From NCBI GenBank assembly GCA_023614405.1, contig CM042685.1, positions 184,050,257 to 184,114,256 of the forward strand: 64,000 nt of DNA, in the 5' to 3' direction. The stretch comes from Avena insularis. Its lineage: Eukaryota > Streptophyta > Magnoliopsida > Poales > Poaceae. The notes below the pieces were generated by a model. The model was not told where the DNA came from. It ran no database searches and saw only the letters and a program-made list of their open reading frames with translations. Both the position numbers and the translations under genes were made by a program. Each line of letters opens with the position of its first letter. Within the stretch, counting starts at the first letter, position 1. This document shows positions 44,670 through 55,852 of the stretch, piece by piece.

Positions 44670-46513
44670 TTTGATGAGTTGGTATTTTCGTTTCAGCAGG
44701 AACCTTTGGCGACTCCATCGACGACGACCCCGGCGCCTGCTGGCCCTCCTGCGGCCGGCCCTCCGCGCCGACGAGTGACCAAGGCGGCCCTTCCGTGCCC
44801 GCCCCGCCTGGTCCCTTGACGCCCGCGCCCGCGTCGCCTTCTGGCTCGTCGACCATCATGGCTCCGCCGCTCGCCGTCCCGACCAGCGTGGCCTCCTCCT
44901 CGCCAGCCCCGTCGTCGCCCGCCTCGTCGTCCGCTTCGTCGCCCTCTCCCGCCGCTTCCCCAGCGGTGGACGTTGCTGCCCCTGCGGGTGTGCTCACCCA
45001 CGCGCGTGCGGCCGTGCGGCGGCCGTCCACCCGCTACCCTGCCGATCAGTACGTCTGCACGGCGTCTATGTCTGAGCTCTCGCCGGTGCCCACCTCTGCC
45101 AGGGCCGCCTTGCGCGACCCGCAGTGGCACGCCGCCATGCAGGAGGAGCTGGTCCCCCGTCCTCCTCGCGCCAACGTCATCACTGGCAAGTGGGTCGTCA
45201 AGCACAAGCTCGGCCCGGATGGCAAGATAGAGCGCTATAAAGCGCGTTGGGTGGTCCGCGGATTTCGCCAACGCGCCGATGTCGACTTCACGGATACGTT
45301 TGCCCCGGTTGTCAAGCCGGGCACGGTCAGCACCGTTATGCACCTCGCCGCCTCTCGCGCGTGGCCGGTGCACCAGATGGACATCTCCAACGCTTTTCTC
45401 CACGGTCATCTCTCTGAGCAGGTGTACTGCCAGCAGCCTATCGGCTTTGTCGACGCCGACCATCCGGATCATGTGTGCTTTCTCTCTCGGTCCTTGTATG
45501 GACTGAAGCAGGCGCCCCGTGCCTGGTACCAGCGCATCGCCGCGTTCCTGCATCAGCTCGGCTTCCGCTCCATGCGTTCTTATGTGTCACTGTTTGTCTA
45601 TCGACAAGGCACCGACACTGCCTACCTGCTGCTATATGTCGACGACATCATCCTGACGGCATGCACTGATGGTCTCCTTTGACAGCTCACCGACCGACTT
45701 CGCGCTGAGTTCGCCCTGAAGGACCTCGGCCCGCTCCACTACTTCCTCGGCATCGAGGTTGTCCGGTGCGCGGATGGGTTCTTTCTTCATCAGTGGAAGT
45801 ATGATCATGAGCTTCTCGAGCGCGCAGGGATGCTTAACTGCCACCCCGCGCCCACACCTGTTGACACGAAAGCCAAGCTCTCGGCCAGCAATGGGTCGCT
45901 GACCTCCGACGCGTCGTTCTACCGTTCCATCGTCGGTGCCCTGCAGTATTTGACACTGACACGTCCGAAGTTGCAGTATATCGTGCAGCAGGTGTGCTTG
46001 CACATGCATGCTCCCCGGGACGCTCACTGGTCCGCGGTGAAGTGGATACTCCGCTATATCCGCGGCACCATGGACTTCGGCCTCTTGCTGCACGCCTCGC
46101 CCTCGACCGACATCTTCACCTACTCGGATGCGGACTGGACTAGCGGCCCCGACATGCGGCGCTCCACCTTGGGCTACTGTGTCTACCTCGGATCGTCACT
46201 TGTCTCTTGGTCCTCCAAGAGGCAGCCCACCGTGTATCGCTCCAGCGCCGAGGCCGAGTACCGTGACGTGGCTAATGTCGTGGCTGAGTGCCCGTGGCTT
46301 CGTCAGCTTCTCTCCGAGTTCTCTTGTCCTGTCGACAAGGCAATGGTGGTATTTTGTGATAACGTCTTGGCTTCTACCTCTGCGCCAATCCCGTTCATCA
46401 TCGTCGCACCAAGCACATTGAGCTGGATATTCACTTTGTCCATGAGCAAGTTGCCCTCGGTCACGTTCGAGTTCTTCACGTGCCGACCTCTCAGCAATTT
46501 GCAGACATCATGA
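44670..46513 (+). pseudogene. Reverse transcriptase and RNase H of the short-LTR copia element
   Basis: After an alanine/serine/proline linker the RT reads KWVVKHKLGPDGKIERYKAR, QMDISNAFLHGHLSEQVY, SLYGLKQAPRAWYQRI and LLYVDDIILTACTDG, so the YVDD site is intact. An in-frame TGA at 45680 is followed in another frame-consistent piece by LKDLGPLHYFLGIEV and QLTLTRPKLQ-type thumb sequence. RNase H keeps YSDADWTSGPDMRRSTLGYC, SSAEAEYRDVANVVAEC and CDNV; a one-base loss near 46365 garbles the rest, which can be read in another frame to ADIMTKGLPS. Confidence 0.88.
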
Positions 46514-46583
46514 CGAAGGGATTACCATCGACGAATTTTCCTGAGTTTCGCTCAAGTCTATGTGCCGGTACCGACCCGACTGC

Positions 46584-46596
46584 GGGGGGGGGGGGG
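46584..46596 (+). other. Polypurine tract made of 13 G
   Basis: An uninterrupted G-run sits directly before the TGTTGAG start of the 3' LTR and takes the place of the usual mixed purine tract. Confidence 0.75.
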
Positions 46597-46724
46597 TGTT
46601 GAGATATGTGTTGTATTAGTTATAGGTCCTCGTGTATTTCTAGGGTTTATACATGTAACATTGTCAATATATATATGAGCAGCCGGCTCTATTGGTGTCA
46701 TGCGTTCTCCCATACCTTTCCACA
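46597..46724 (+). repeat. 3' LTR of the short-LTR copia element
   Basis: 128 bp, same ends and same TATA-type stretch as the 5' LTR, with about ten differences concentrated between GTTATAG and CATTGTC. Confidence 0.9.
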
Positions 46725-46815
46725 GCCGCCACGTCTCCATCGTCAGCGAGCTCTGAGTTGCCGCATGCCATCGTCGGCGAGCTCTGAGTCACCGCCTGCC
46801 GTCGTCGGCGAGCTC

Positions 46816-47160
46816 CTAGTCGTCGAGGACAATCACATCGACGTCCATGTCATCGACGGATCCCAGTCCGGCCTCCTCCTCCTCGATGCGGATGGCGGCA
46901 ACCGCCTCCTCGATCTCCTCGTGCTTCTTGGAGAGCTCGAAGGCGGCGATGGCGGCGGCGGCCTCCTCCTCGCACTACTTCTTGGCCTCGAGGTCGGGGA
47001 GGGACGCAGCGAGCGCTGCGCGGACAGCCGCCTCCTCCTCATCTCCGCGGAGCGGGCGCGGGAAGGAAGACGCGGCGGACGAGCTTGCGAAGGAAGATGC
47101 CTCCCCGAGCTCGAACCGCGGAGCCGACGAAGCCGGCAGAGAGCGCGACGGCCTCGGCAA
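46816..47160 (-). pseudogene. Short acidic coiled-coil frame carried by the Harbinger element
   Basis: The minus strand reads MPRPSRSLPASSAPRFELGE, a serine/alanine-rich part, then RGDEEEAAVRAALAASLPDL. After one in-frame TAG it continues CEEEAAAAIAAFELSKKHEE, IEEAVAAIRIEEEEAGLG and DDMDVDVIVLDD to a stop. The total is about 114 codons, acidic, with a heptad-like helix in the second half. The 5' part may extend upstream in the GC-rich region to an ATG near 47200 in another frame. It has no recognised domain; similar short EEEAAVRAALAASL proteins are scattered in grass repeats as I remember. Low certainty that it was ever expressed. Confidence 0.4.
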
Positions 47161-47476
47161 GGCTGCCGCCGAGGCCGCAACTCCCGTTCCTAGTCGCCAT
47201 CTCTCTCTCGCGCGCGCGGAAATGGGAGGAATCGCTCGCCGGAGTACGCGGCCGAGATGCGGCGACTAGGGTTTGCGGCGGAGGGACACAGATTCTGACC
47301 CGTCTGGCCGGTAGAAATAGGGGCGGCTACGGGCCTTTTACAGGCCCCTGTAAATTCTGTTTACAGGTCGGGCCATTTATAGGCGATGTTAGCTCGTCCG
47401 GCTAGCCAAAAGCCCGTGTAACCGCCAGAATTATAAGGGTATCGGCGTTTTAAGGGCGCTGTTAGACTTGCTCTAA

Positions 47477-49140
47477 CGTACACAGCCCTGATCTTGCTTC
47501 CCCTATCTCAAGTCTTGAGATCGACACTAAATAATTTTGTTCATTTATTCATATGTGAAATAGGAAGAATCATGAGGAAAACAAAGTGTCAATTTGGTTA
47601 CAAGAATAAGAAAAAAAAGGATAGAGATTAGAAGCATCGGCTCAGCCTTAAAAGGGTGCTCTAGATAGATTTGTTGTGATTGAAAATTTTATTTCAAAAT
47701 ATACCAGATGAATGATGCTTTTTTGGTAGAACACGAGGCTTGTGTATTAATTTAGTGCCATATTTACACTTTTATAATGAGTACTTGATATATTTCTGAA
47801 CAACATCACATTCTAATGCTACATAATTAAGTATATATATGACTTTTTTACTAGTTATTTAGTTTTAACAAAAACTTTGAAACGGTGGAAAGGGATTAGA
47901 CAATATATTTCAACACACACAACTACATCCCTACTATAGCCAAAGCCCAAGATTCCCTTGTAAGAAAGTTTACGTGGCTCCTGGTGTAAGCAAACTCGTA
48001 GTTACACACACAGATGCTACAGATTATGTTGTCTGTAGCACACCCACCCAGGCTCGGAAGCTCCATTTGTCTCTGGAGGTAAAGCTCCTAAGCCTCCAGT
48101 TGGATACTACCAGTGCCCTACTACTATTGCTTTCTGCTTAGCCATGCAATGCAAAGCAGCAAAAGTGCACTTACGAATCAAGCGAGATGGATTACAGAAT
48201 GCGACATTATTCGTTCTGTTAGTGGGAGGTGTACGATGGCGTCGAACTGCTCCGACCAATAGACTGCGAGGCCGTGGCAACGCTGGTGTCTCATTACAGG
48301 AATAAGTGAGATGTTTATTGCATTGCTTGCGCTCTTTTTACTCTCTTTTTTCTTTCTTTAGAGCGAGTAGTGGGTGCTCAGGGCGCCGGCATACGGATGA
48401 GCCAGCTGATCGAGACCTGCAATGAGATCAATAAGATAAGCAACGGACGACGAGGACGCAGGCTCCAACTTTGGGGCTGCATTGACTGGCTAGTTAGGAT
48501 CAGACAAGGCATGTCCTTTGAAGCATACGTAGGCTAAACCTAGATCTGGGTCACCGATGATGTGGCGACGCTACACGTTGTTCTTCCTCATAGGGGCATC
48601 GTCTTTAGAGCAACTACTGATCGAAGGGGAAGAAGGTAGAGTGGCTTCGTCTTGCATAGAGTCTTCGGCGAAGATGTCAAGGCATGCCTAACCATCAGGT
48701 GCTACGCTTAGTCATATCTGGTTTAGTAGGTGCTACACACGACAGATCTTCCGGAGGTCTCTAGCTACGTCGTATGGCACGATTCGGCGGCATGGTGCCG
48801 GGGGGTCTCGATGGAGACCGCGCGTGCTTGTATTGGACGCACGCAGGGTGGTGTGGAGCTGTTTGGCGTCATGGTGGCGTTAACGGCAGGCCTCGCAAGG
48901 TCACTGCACTGATTTCTCCTAAAGATAGGTATGCGGAAGACGACAGCGGCGAGGACTTCGGGTGCGCGTATGTTGGTACGCGCTGACGGTCTGTTGGACC
49001 AATTGTGCCACTTGTTCGCCGTTTGGACGAGGACTTGGTGGCCTTTGGTTTTTAGATAATGTGTGATGTGAGGGTGTTGGCCATGTTCACAAGATGTTAG
49101 GTATGCATGTTTTTCTTTTAAATGATTATTTAGTTTTATC
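47477..49140. other. Unassigned stretch
   Basis: No supportable gene. It starts with the second copy of ACAGCCCTGATCTTGC. 47500-47940 is AT-rich; 48350-49080 is moderately GC-rich with short overlapping plus-strand frames (48730-48986) that have no family likeness. Confidence 0.5.
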
Positions 49141-49142
49141 TA

Positions 49143-49264
49143 CTTCCTTCGTCTCAAAATAAGTATCGCAGATTTGTCAAAATTTAGATGTATCTAGACA
49201 CTATTTAGTATAGATACATCCAAACTTAGGCAGATCTACGACATCTATTTTGAGATGGAGGAAA
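49143..49264. mobile_element. Stowaway-type MITE, decayed
   Basis: The left end CTTCCTTCGTCTCAAAATAA and the right end TATTTTGAGATGGAGGAA are inverted repeats in the class CTCCCTCCGTC...; TA precedes the left end. The centre has the common TAGATGTATCTAGACAC piece. The right TA is not visible. Confidence 0.75.
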
Positions 49265-49489
49265 ATTTTGTTCTATGTTGTGCTTGCTGGGATGTCATGT
49301 GTGTGAAATTTCCTTCATTCATTTAACTATTTTGCAATATGGTCTAAGCGACAGATTAGATGGTTTTAAGGGTCTTTGTGAGGTGCAGTTATGGACCAAA
49401 TATAATTAAAGTCGAGAAACAGTAGAAAGGCCAAAAATATACGTTACCTTCAATTAAACTATGTCTAGCCTCTACTACTATATATTCGT

Positions 49490-49760
49490 AAGTACTACCT
49501 CGTTCTAAAATTTATGCCTCTCTAGCATTTCAAATTTACATATATCATTCTAGAGACCATGCAATTAATCTATTGTGTCTCAGTAGTAGTACACTTAAGT
49601 CAATTTACTCACTCCATCCGAAAAACAAAGTCAGCATATTTGTCAAGATTCATATGTATCTAGACACAGTACATCCTTCTCCAGACGAAGAGAGTATCTT
49701 ATTATCATATGAACCTACCTATATCATTGGATTTTTCATGAGTCATACTTCCACAACATA
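49490..49760. other. Fragments of Stowaway-like MITEs
   Basis: ACTACCTCGTTCTAAAATTTA near 49494 and ACTCACTCCATCCGAAAAAC near 49606 resemble left ends of Stowaway elements, and ATGTATCTAGACACAG at 49651 resembles their centre. No clean partner ends are found. Confidence 0.4.
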
Positions 49761-49964
49761 AGCTAGTGTAATTTTTGTACTAACATATAGTACATATAAA
49801 GTTTCAGTCAAGTATATATATGTTGGAGATCATGCCAATATCATGAGGCATGTAATCATTTAATGAAAGAAGAAATTTCACCACGAACAATAGAACACAT
49901 TCTTCCCGCGAGGAAAACATCCTGGTAGCAAAGGGCACCTGAATATCTTTCCCGTGAATCATAG

Positions 49965-50107
49965 CCAGGCGTATCTAGTGGGGGATCCATGGTGCCATGG
50001 CACCCCCTAAAAATGCATATTCTTTAGATCTTTTAGCAATTAGTCTAATTCTATGTGTTAAAAACATATTTATACATCCCCTCTAGTATAATTATACATC
50101 CGCCACT
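49965..50107. mobile_element. hAT-type MITE (143 bp)
   Basis: Flanked by the perfect 8-bp repeat AATCATAG (49957-49964 and 50108-50115). The left end reads CCAGGCGTATCTAGTGGGG and the right end ATCCGCCACT, matching the degenerate CAG(T/G)GGCGGA ends of grass hAT MITEs. Inside is the 14-bp palindrome GGTGCCATGGCACC at 49991-50004. Confidence 0.65.
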
Positions 50108-50336
50108 AATCATAGCGTGTCGACATACAATTTTATGACATTTTTTATGTTGTCATCAGACAATGCTTAAATTTACTCTCAATGTAAAATGGTGTATTGT
50201 AGTAGTAGAAGCGATGTGAATATCTTTCAACTCGTTGAAGTGGATCTCGCAATCGGACTGCGGTGCACGTTAAAGGAATCCTGCCTTTGTTCATGCAGCG
50301 ATGCGTACATAGTTGTCTAAGTAAAGCGGAAGAAGA
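50108..50336. other. Spacer before CACTA-2
   Basis: Nothing recognised apart from the AATCATAG duplicate at its start and AGA, the target duplicate of CACTA-2, at its end. Confidence 0.5.
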
Positions 50337-52762
50337 CACAACGTGCGCGCTACGTCGAGGGCAAAAAGCCGTCGACGCAGGTCAAAATACCCTCAGCGTA
50401 TAGTACGCCGACGGTTGTCCTCGACGTAGCCTCTTCGGCAAAATTATCCCTCAGTGAAGCACACATAGGCCATCGGCGTGTCAAAATACCGTTGGCATAC
50501 GCTACGCCGAGGGCCTCGGCGTAGCGGCCGTCGGCATAGCCTGTCAACCGGTTGTAAAAACATTTTTTAAAAAAAATATTTTTTTTCTCAATTTTTTTCA
50601 TCTTTGAATTGTTTGACTCGTTAATCTCTCACTTTGAACATTTTTAACACTATTACATTTAATATTTGATTAAATTGCAGTCTGGGTCAAACTTCCTGAC
50701 CGATCACCCATCCTAATACTATTTCAGCTCCAGCACGCTTAACTTCCTTATTCGTTCAGAATCTGTTTCCGCAAAATAATTTATACATTATTGTTAATAC
50801 TATGATATCAATACTATTAACTCTTATATCATCATGTCACATGTTTGTATTTTTGAAATTACAAACAATTATTTAAGTAAACAATAATAAATAAGTAAAA
50901 ATATTATTGAATTCAAATAAAAATATAATGATTTTACTTTTTTGTATTTTTCTATTTAATATTGAATAATTAATATCTTTAAATCCGTAAATCGGAATTC
51001 GACAAATAATATGTCTAAATTGATCAGAAAAATGAGAGGAATCCAAATATGATATCCATATCAACTAATCACAATACCTCTGTTTTTGAATTAGCTATTT
51101 GGTGGTTGCTTCAGAAAATCCCCTTTCTCCGCTCGGAAAATAGAAAATGGTTTTCTGGTGCCATGAAAAGGAAAACTTGCATTGGATCTTTGATAAAATA
51201 GCATATTATGAACCTAAAAATGATTTTTTTTTAAACATGAGCATCGGATCATGTATCTGTAGTTCATATCTGACCCACTTTCTACCGAATCAACAGGAAT
51301 TTGTCTTTTTTACCAGAGATGGACGGAAAGGTTTCGGATCCCCATGTTGGGACATTGTCCATGTAAGGTGGTCTAGTATTTTTGTAAAATATGGTGGTAG
51401 CATTTTGAATTAGCCATTTGGTGGTTGCTTCACAAAACCGTCCGTTCTTTGTGCTCAGAAAATGAAAAATGGCTTTTTGGTACGATAAAAATGAAAACTT
51501 CCTCCTGCAACATTGTTCGCCATCCCAGGATACACATGTATGCATAATATGGACATATTATCACAAACTATGTCTTGATTCTAGCCATAACATTGGTCAT
51601 TTGATCCGAAAGCCAAGAAACCTTGAATGAGATAGGTCATTTTGTGAAGGTTTTTCTGGGACATAATCAATATACCAAGTTTGATATTTTTCCTTGGAAA
51701 TATGTCACATAATATGACACCACACGACGGTTTCACATTGTTTCGATCTTTTTAAATTTTTTATGCATGTTTTAAACTATCGTCAAACCTTGTCGAACAA
51801 CGGGCATGAAGATTCTTAGCTCGGGGCCGAGCCTCGCTAAACTTGCATTGGATCTTTGATAAAATAGCATATTGTGAACCTAAAAATGATTTTTGTAAAA
51901 AAACATGAGAATCGGATCATGTACCTGTAGTTCATATCTGATCCACTTCCTACCGATTCGGCAGGAATTTGTCTTTTTCACCAGAGGTGGACGGAAAGGT
52001 TTCAGATCCCCCTGTTGGTACATTGTCCATATAAGGTGGTCTAGTATTTTTGTAAAATGTGGTGCTAGTATTTTGAATTAGCCATTCGGTGGTTGCTTCA
52101 CAAAACCGTCCATTTTTATGCTCGAAAAATAGAAAATGGCTTTTTGGTGCGATAAAAAGGAAAACTTCCTTCTCCAACATTGTTCGACATCCCATGATGT
52201 ACATGTATGCATAATATGGGTACATTATCACAAAATATGCCTTGATTCTAGCTATAACATTGGTCATTTGATCCGAAAGCCAAGAAACCTCGAATGAGAT
52301 AGATCATTTTGTGAAAGTTTTTTGAGACATAATCAATATACCAAGTTTGATATTTTTCCTTCTAAATATGTCATATAATATAACACCACGCGAAAGTTTC
52401 GTATTGTTTCGATCGTTTTTGAATTTTTTATGCTTGTTTTAAACTATTTTTAATGTTTTATGTTTCACTAAATTTTTATTTACAAATGTGTAATATTCGA
52501 GTGTAGATAGATAGATCTTATTTTTCTACAAATTTTAATATATTATTTGTATTTTTCTGAATTAGAATGATTTAGTTATAATTTTTTAAAGTTTAATAAG
52601 GTAAAATAAAGAATAGCTACGCCGAGAGCAGCCGTCGGCGTAGCATAGGATATGCCAAGGGCAATTCTACGCCGACGGCTGCTTGGCGGGGCTGGTCTGG
52701 ACGAAGGCTACGCCGACGGCCCTGACGTTTGGTCGTCGGCGTAGCTTTCTATTTCTGTAGTG
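50337..52762. mobile_element. CACTA-2, non-autonomous (2426 bp)
   Basis: The right end TTTCTGTAGTG is CACTACAGAAA inverted. The left end begins CACAACG, a one-base variant of CACTA, and AGA lies on both sides (50334-50336, 52763-52765). Subterminal regions are packed with CTACGCCGACGGC/GCCGTCGGCGTAG sites (50350-50545 and 52617-52750), including an 11-bp-arm palindrome at 50502-50524. The interior has two tandem units of the same module as in CACTA-1 (period 666 from 51175 to 51841), in inverted orientation, and AT-rich flanks. No transposase is present. Confidence 0.8.
51070..52450 (-). repeat. Two units of the shared CACTA module inside CACTA-2
   Basis: Reverse complement of the 8.2-10.5 kb array: ACTTGCATTGGATCTTTGAT, GTAAGGTGGTCTAGTATTTT, GGTGGTTGCTTCACAAAAC and GAAAACTTCCT blocks occur in the same order. 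The two units diverge from the CACTA-1 units by many substitutions. Confidence 0.85.
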
Positions 52763-52765
52763 AGA

Positions 52766-53320
52766 GATATAAAACTTAGAATTGATTTTGATTCCTCTCC
52801 ACGCGGACTGAATATATTCTCTCCAGATATTACCGTGTCACATTGGGAAGATATTTTCATATGTTTTTTCAACATATTCCAAAACCTACACTAGCATGTT
52901 CCCTATATATATCTCCCGCTAAAAAAAGATGGTCCTTCTCTCGACTTTGTATCAAAATGCACGAAATTTTCTAATTCTTGTTCTTGTTAAATACTGTACA
53001 GTCCATTTTGGAGAGATTCACGTGCTAAAAAAATATTTACATGTCTATCAAGAGCATTTTATTGACGTCTCATCATGTAGCAAGAAAAAGATTAGGATCA
53101 TATTGTATCAAAATGAAATAGTAGTTTTCTTCTTTTACCTCGAGCGATTTTGTTGAATCAAGAGTGCAATTCAAGATTCACGCAACGCTCAATTGCTTCG
53201 TAGCCTAGAAAGCGAGCTATTTGTTGCACATTCCACAACTGTAGTAGAAATAATTACAGAAATCCACTTTCCCTCCTAGCTGTGTATGTACCTATTATCC
53301 AAAAACACATTTTAACGTGG
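52766..53320. other. Unassigned AT-rich spacer
   Basis: No supportable gene or repeat was recognised. Confidence 0.5.
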
Positions 53321-53472
53321 CAAAAAAAATCAAAAAAAGCGTATACATCTGGATATTTTATGTTCGTACACAAAGTTTTGAAAAGGAAAAACATTTATGA
53401 GGCCCGTGTAGAAAGACAATTTCTAATACTTCAATATGACTATTCATGAGATATTTTTTTACACATGCCACA

Positions 53473-55852
53473 CACTAGTAGAAAACAGGACACCAGTCCC
53501 GGTTTGTAAAAGGCTTTAGTCCCGGATTGCAATCCGGGATAACGTATCGGGACTAAAGGTTAGGTCTTTAGTTCCGGTTCTGTTATAAACCAGGACTAGA
53601 TTGTCTCCACGTGGCCCCCCTGCGCGCGCTGGGCTCGAGGATATTTAGTCCTGGTTCGCAGCCAAACTGCCGCCGCGGCAGGAGGTGGGGTTTTAGGGTT
53701 TTAGGGTTTTCTTTTTTTGTGTTTGGTTATTTTTCATTTTATATTTTCATATACATATTATTCTACGCTACTACATGCTGTATATATTGATGCATATATA
53801 ATATAATTTCACTCACGATAACATAAATACATATAAATATATACACAACCGAGACTAGAGCTCGTCTAATTGATTTACACCAAGATCACTACAACGGATA
53901 TTGTCCTTTTGTGTCTATCCACGATTACACGAAGGTCTATCCACGTTGTACTCTCATTTTGTGTTTATGATAGCAAAATTCCCGACAACTCCTCTTGAAT
54001 TGCTAGTAGGCGTTCATGTGGTAGAGGGACGGCGCGGTAGAGGGGCGGCGCAGCAGGGTCGCCGTGGTGTTATGCGGGCGGCGAGTAGAGGCGGCGCTAT
54101 GGGTCGCGGGCGGCAGAGAGCTAAGCTGCTGGGCAGCTGGGATGGGCGGCACGGGCGCGGGCGGCACGGGCTCAGGCGGCGTGGGATCGGGCGGCGTGAG
54201 GAGGGGAGAAGCGCGGTGGCTCACATGAGGAGGAAGACGGCGCTGGGGATATCGTGCTCGGTTCGGTGCCGACAACCGCGTGGGTGGCCTATTTATACCC
54301 ACCACCCTTTAGCCCCGGTTTATAATACAAACCGGGACTAAAGGTATAGGACCTTTAGTCCCGGTTTGTATTACAAACCGGGGCTAAAGGGTTTTCGGCG
54401 CGCCGCGTTTAGCGCGCAGCCCCGCACCCCTTTAGCCCCGGTAATACAAACCGAGACTAAAGGTCCTTTTTAAAAACCTTTTTAAAAATCTTTTTAAAAA
54501 CAAAAAAGCTTTTTTTAAATTAATTATTATATATCAAAATTTGCAGAAATAAATTTTACATGACATAAAATCATATCACGCGAAGGATTTATATTGTTCG
54601 GACTTTTTTTGAATTTTTATGCCCGTTTTGAATTTTTTGCCGATTCGAACTTAGGTCAAAACGGCGTGCGTGAAGATAGGGGATGAGAATGTTAGAACTT
54701 GCATTGGATCTCTGAAAAAACAACATATTGTGAGTCTAAAAATGATTTTTTTCAAAAAATCACGGACGTTATATCATGTACATGTAGTTCAAACCGGACC
54801 CACTTTCTACCGCTTCGGTAGACATTTGTCTTTTTCACCCGGGAAGGACTGAAATGATTGAGATCCCCCGGTTGGGATATAGTTTATGTAAGGTGGTCTA
54901 CTATTTTAGAAAAATGGGATGGTATCATTCTGTAACTGCATTTTGGTGGCTGCTTCACAAAACGATCCGTCTTTTTGCGCTCGGAAAATGGAAAATGGCT
55001 TTTCCGAGCGACGAAAAGGAAAACTTCCTCCTGCAATATTGTTCTCCATCCTAATATACACATGCATACACAATATGGGCACCGTATCACAAGCTATGCC
55101 GCGATTTAACACATAACATCCGTTTCTTGGACCGAAAGCCATGAAACCTCGAACATGATAGGTCATTTTGTGAAGGTTTTTTGGAGACATAATCAGTATA
55201 CCAAGTTTGATATTTTTCCTTGCAACTATATCACATAATATCACACCACGCGAAGGATTTATATTGTTTGGACCTTTTGTGAACTTTTTATGCCCGTTTT
55301 GAATTTTTTGCCGATTTGAACTTAGGTCAAAACGGCGTGCGTAAAGATAGGGGATAAGAATGTTAGAACTTGCATTGGATCTCTGAAAAAACAACATATT
55401 GTGAGTCTAAAAATGATTTTTTCAAAAAATCACGGACGTTAGATCATGTACCTGTAGTTCAAACCGGACCCACTTCCTGCCACTTCGGCAGACATTTCTC
55501 TTTTTCACCCGGGAAGGACAGAAAGGTTTGAGATCCCCCGATTGGGATATAGTTCATGTAAGGTGGTCTACTATTTTAGAAAAATGGGATGGTAGCATTC
55601 TGTAACTGCATATTGGTGGCTGCTTCACAAAACGACTCGTTTTTTTGCGCTCGGAAAATGGAAAATGACTAAAGGTCCACGCATCTGCTTTTTTATAGCG
55701 CCAGACCCTTTAGCCCCAGTTTGTTAAACGAACCGGGGCTAATGTCTTCTGGTCCCTGCGGCCGTTTCTAGCCGTTGGGACCAGGGCATTAGTCCCGGTT
55801 TTACCAGAACCAGGACTAATGCTCTGGACCAAAGGTCCGTTTTCTACTAGTG
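53473..55852. mobile_element. CACTA-3, non-autonomous (2380 bp)
   Basis: A perfect 14-bp terminal inverted repeat, CACTAGTAGAAAAC and GTTTTCTACTAGTG. Subterminal CCGGTTTGTA/TACAAACCGGG hairpins at 53500-53600, 54300-54460 and 55700-55830. The flanking triplets are ACA and CAC, so a clean 3-bp duplication is not seen. The interior carries two inverted units of the shared module (period 670 from 54581 to 55251). The GC-rich part at 54010-54290 has a proline-rich minus frame and an arginine-rich plus frame without family likeness; it may be a captured fragment. Confidence 0.85.
54540..55670 (-). repeat. Shared CACTA module inside CACTA-3, about 1.7 units
   Basis: CGAAGGATTTATATTGTT recurs after 670 bp. 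The units read as the reverse complement of the CACTA-1 array and are closer to it than those of CACTA-2. A minus-strand frame at 54906-55397 follows the same reading as the plus-strand frames of CACTA-1. Confidence 0.85.

Larger units (their letters stand above)
41943..46724 (+). mobile_element. Short-LTR Ty1/copia element, nearly full length (4782 bp)
   Basis: LTRs of 126 and 128 bp begin TGTTGAGATATGTG and end CTTTCCACA. The flanks are GCCGT and GCCGC, a 4-of-5 match for the target duplication. TGGTATCAG follows the 5' LTR and a 13-G run precedes the 3' LTR. Small size and short LTRs suggest the Ale/Hopscotch/Retrofit group. Only a few stops and shifts interrupt gag-pol. The LTRs differ at roughly ten positions by eye. 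Confidence 0.9.
41712..47473 (-). mobile_element. PIF/Harbinger-type element (about 980 bp) hosting a copia insertion
   Basis: The ends are GAGCATGACTAACAGC on the left and GAGCAAGTCTAACAGC, inverted, on the right (14 of 16 equal). The element is flanked by TAA (41709-41711 and 47474-47476), the three-base target typical of Harbinger. The right part is GC-rich and has a short minus-strand frame. No DDE transposase is present, so the element is non-autonomous. The copia at 41943-46724 sits near its left end. Confidence 0.75.

Noticed and set aside
44650..45553. Minus-strand frames of 126 and 286 codons opposite copia RT
   Set aside because: Arginine/glycine-rich shadow of the RT frame in GC-rich DNA.
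48000..48180. Possible tRNA or small RNA gene in the GCTCGGAAGCTCC region
   Set aside because: No cloverleaf with the conserved T-loop GTTCGA-type motif could be drawn.
53901..54341. 146-codon frame in CACTA-3
   Set aside because: Arginine/glycine-rich composition driven by GC-rich repeats of GGCGGC; no domain and no start support.
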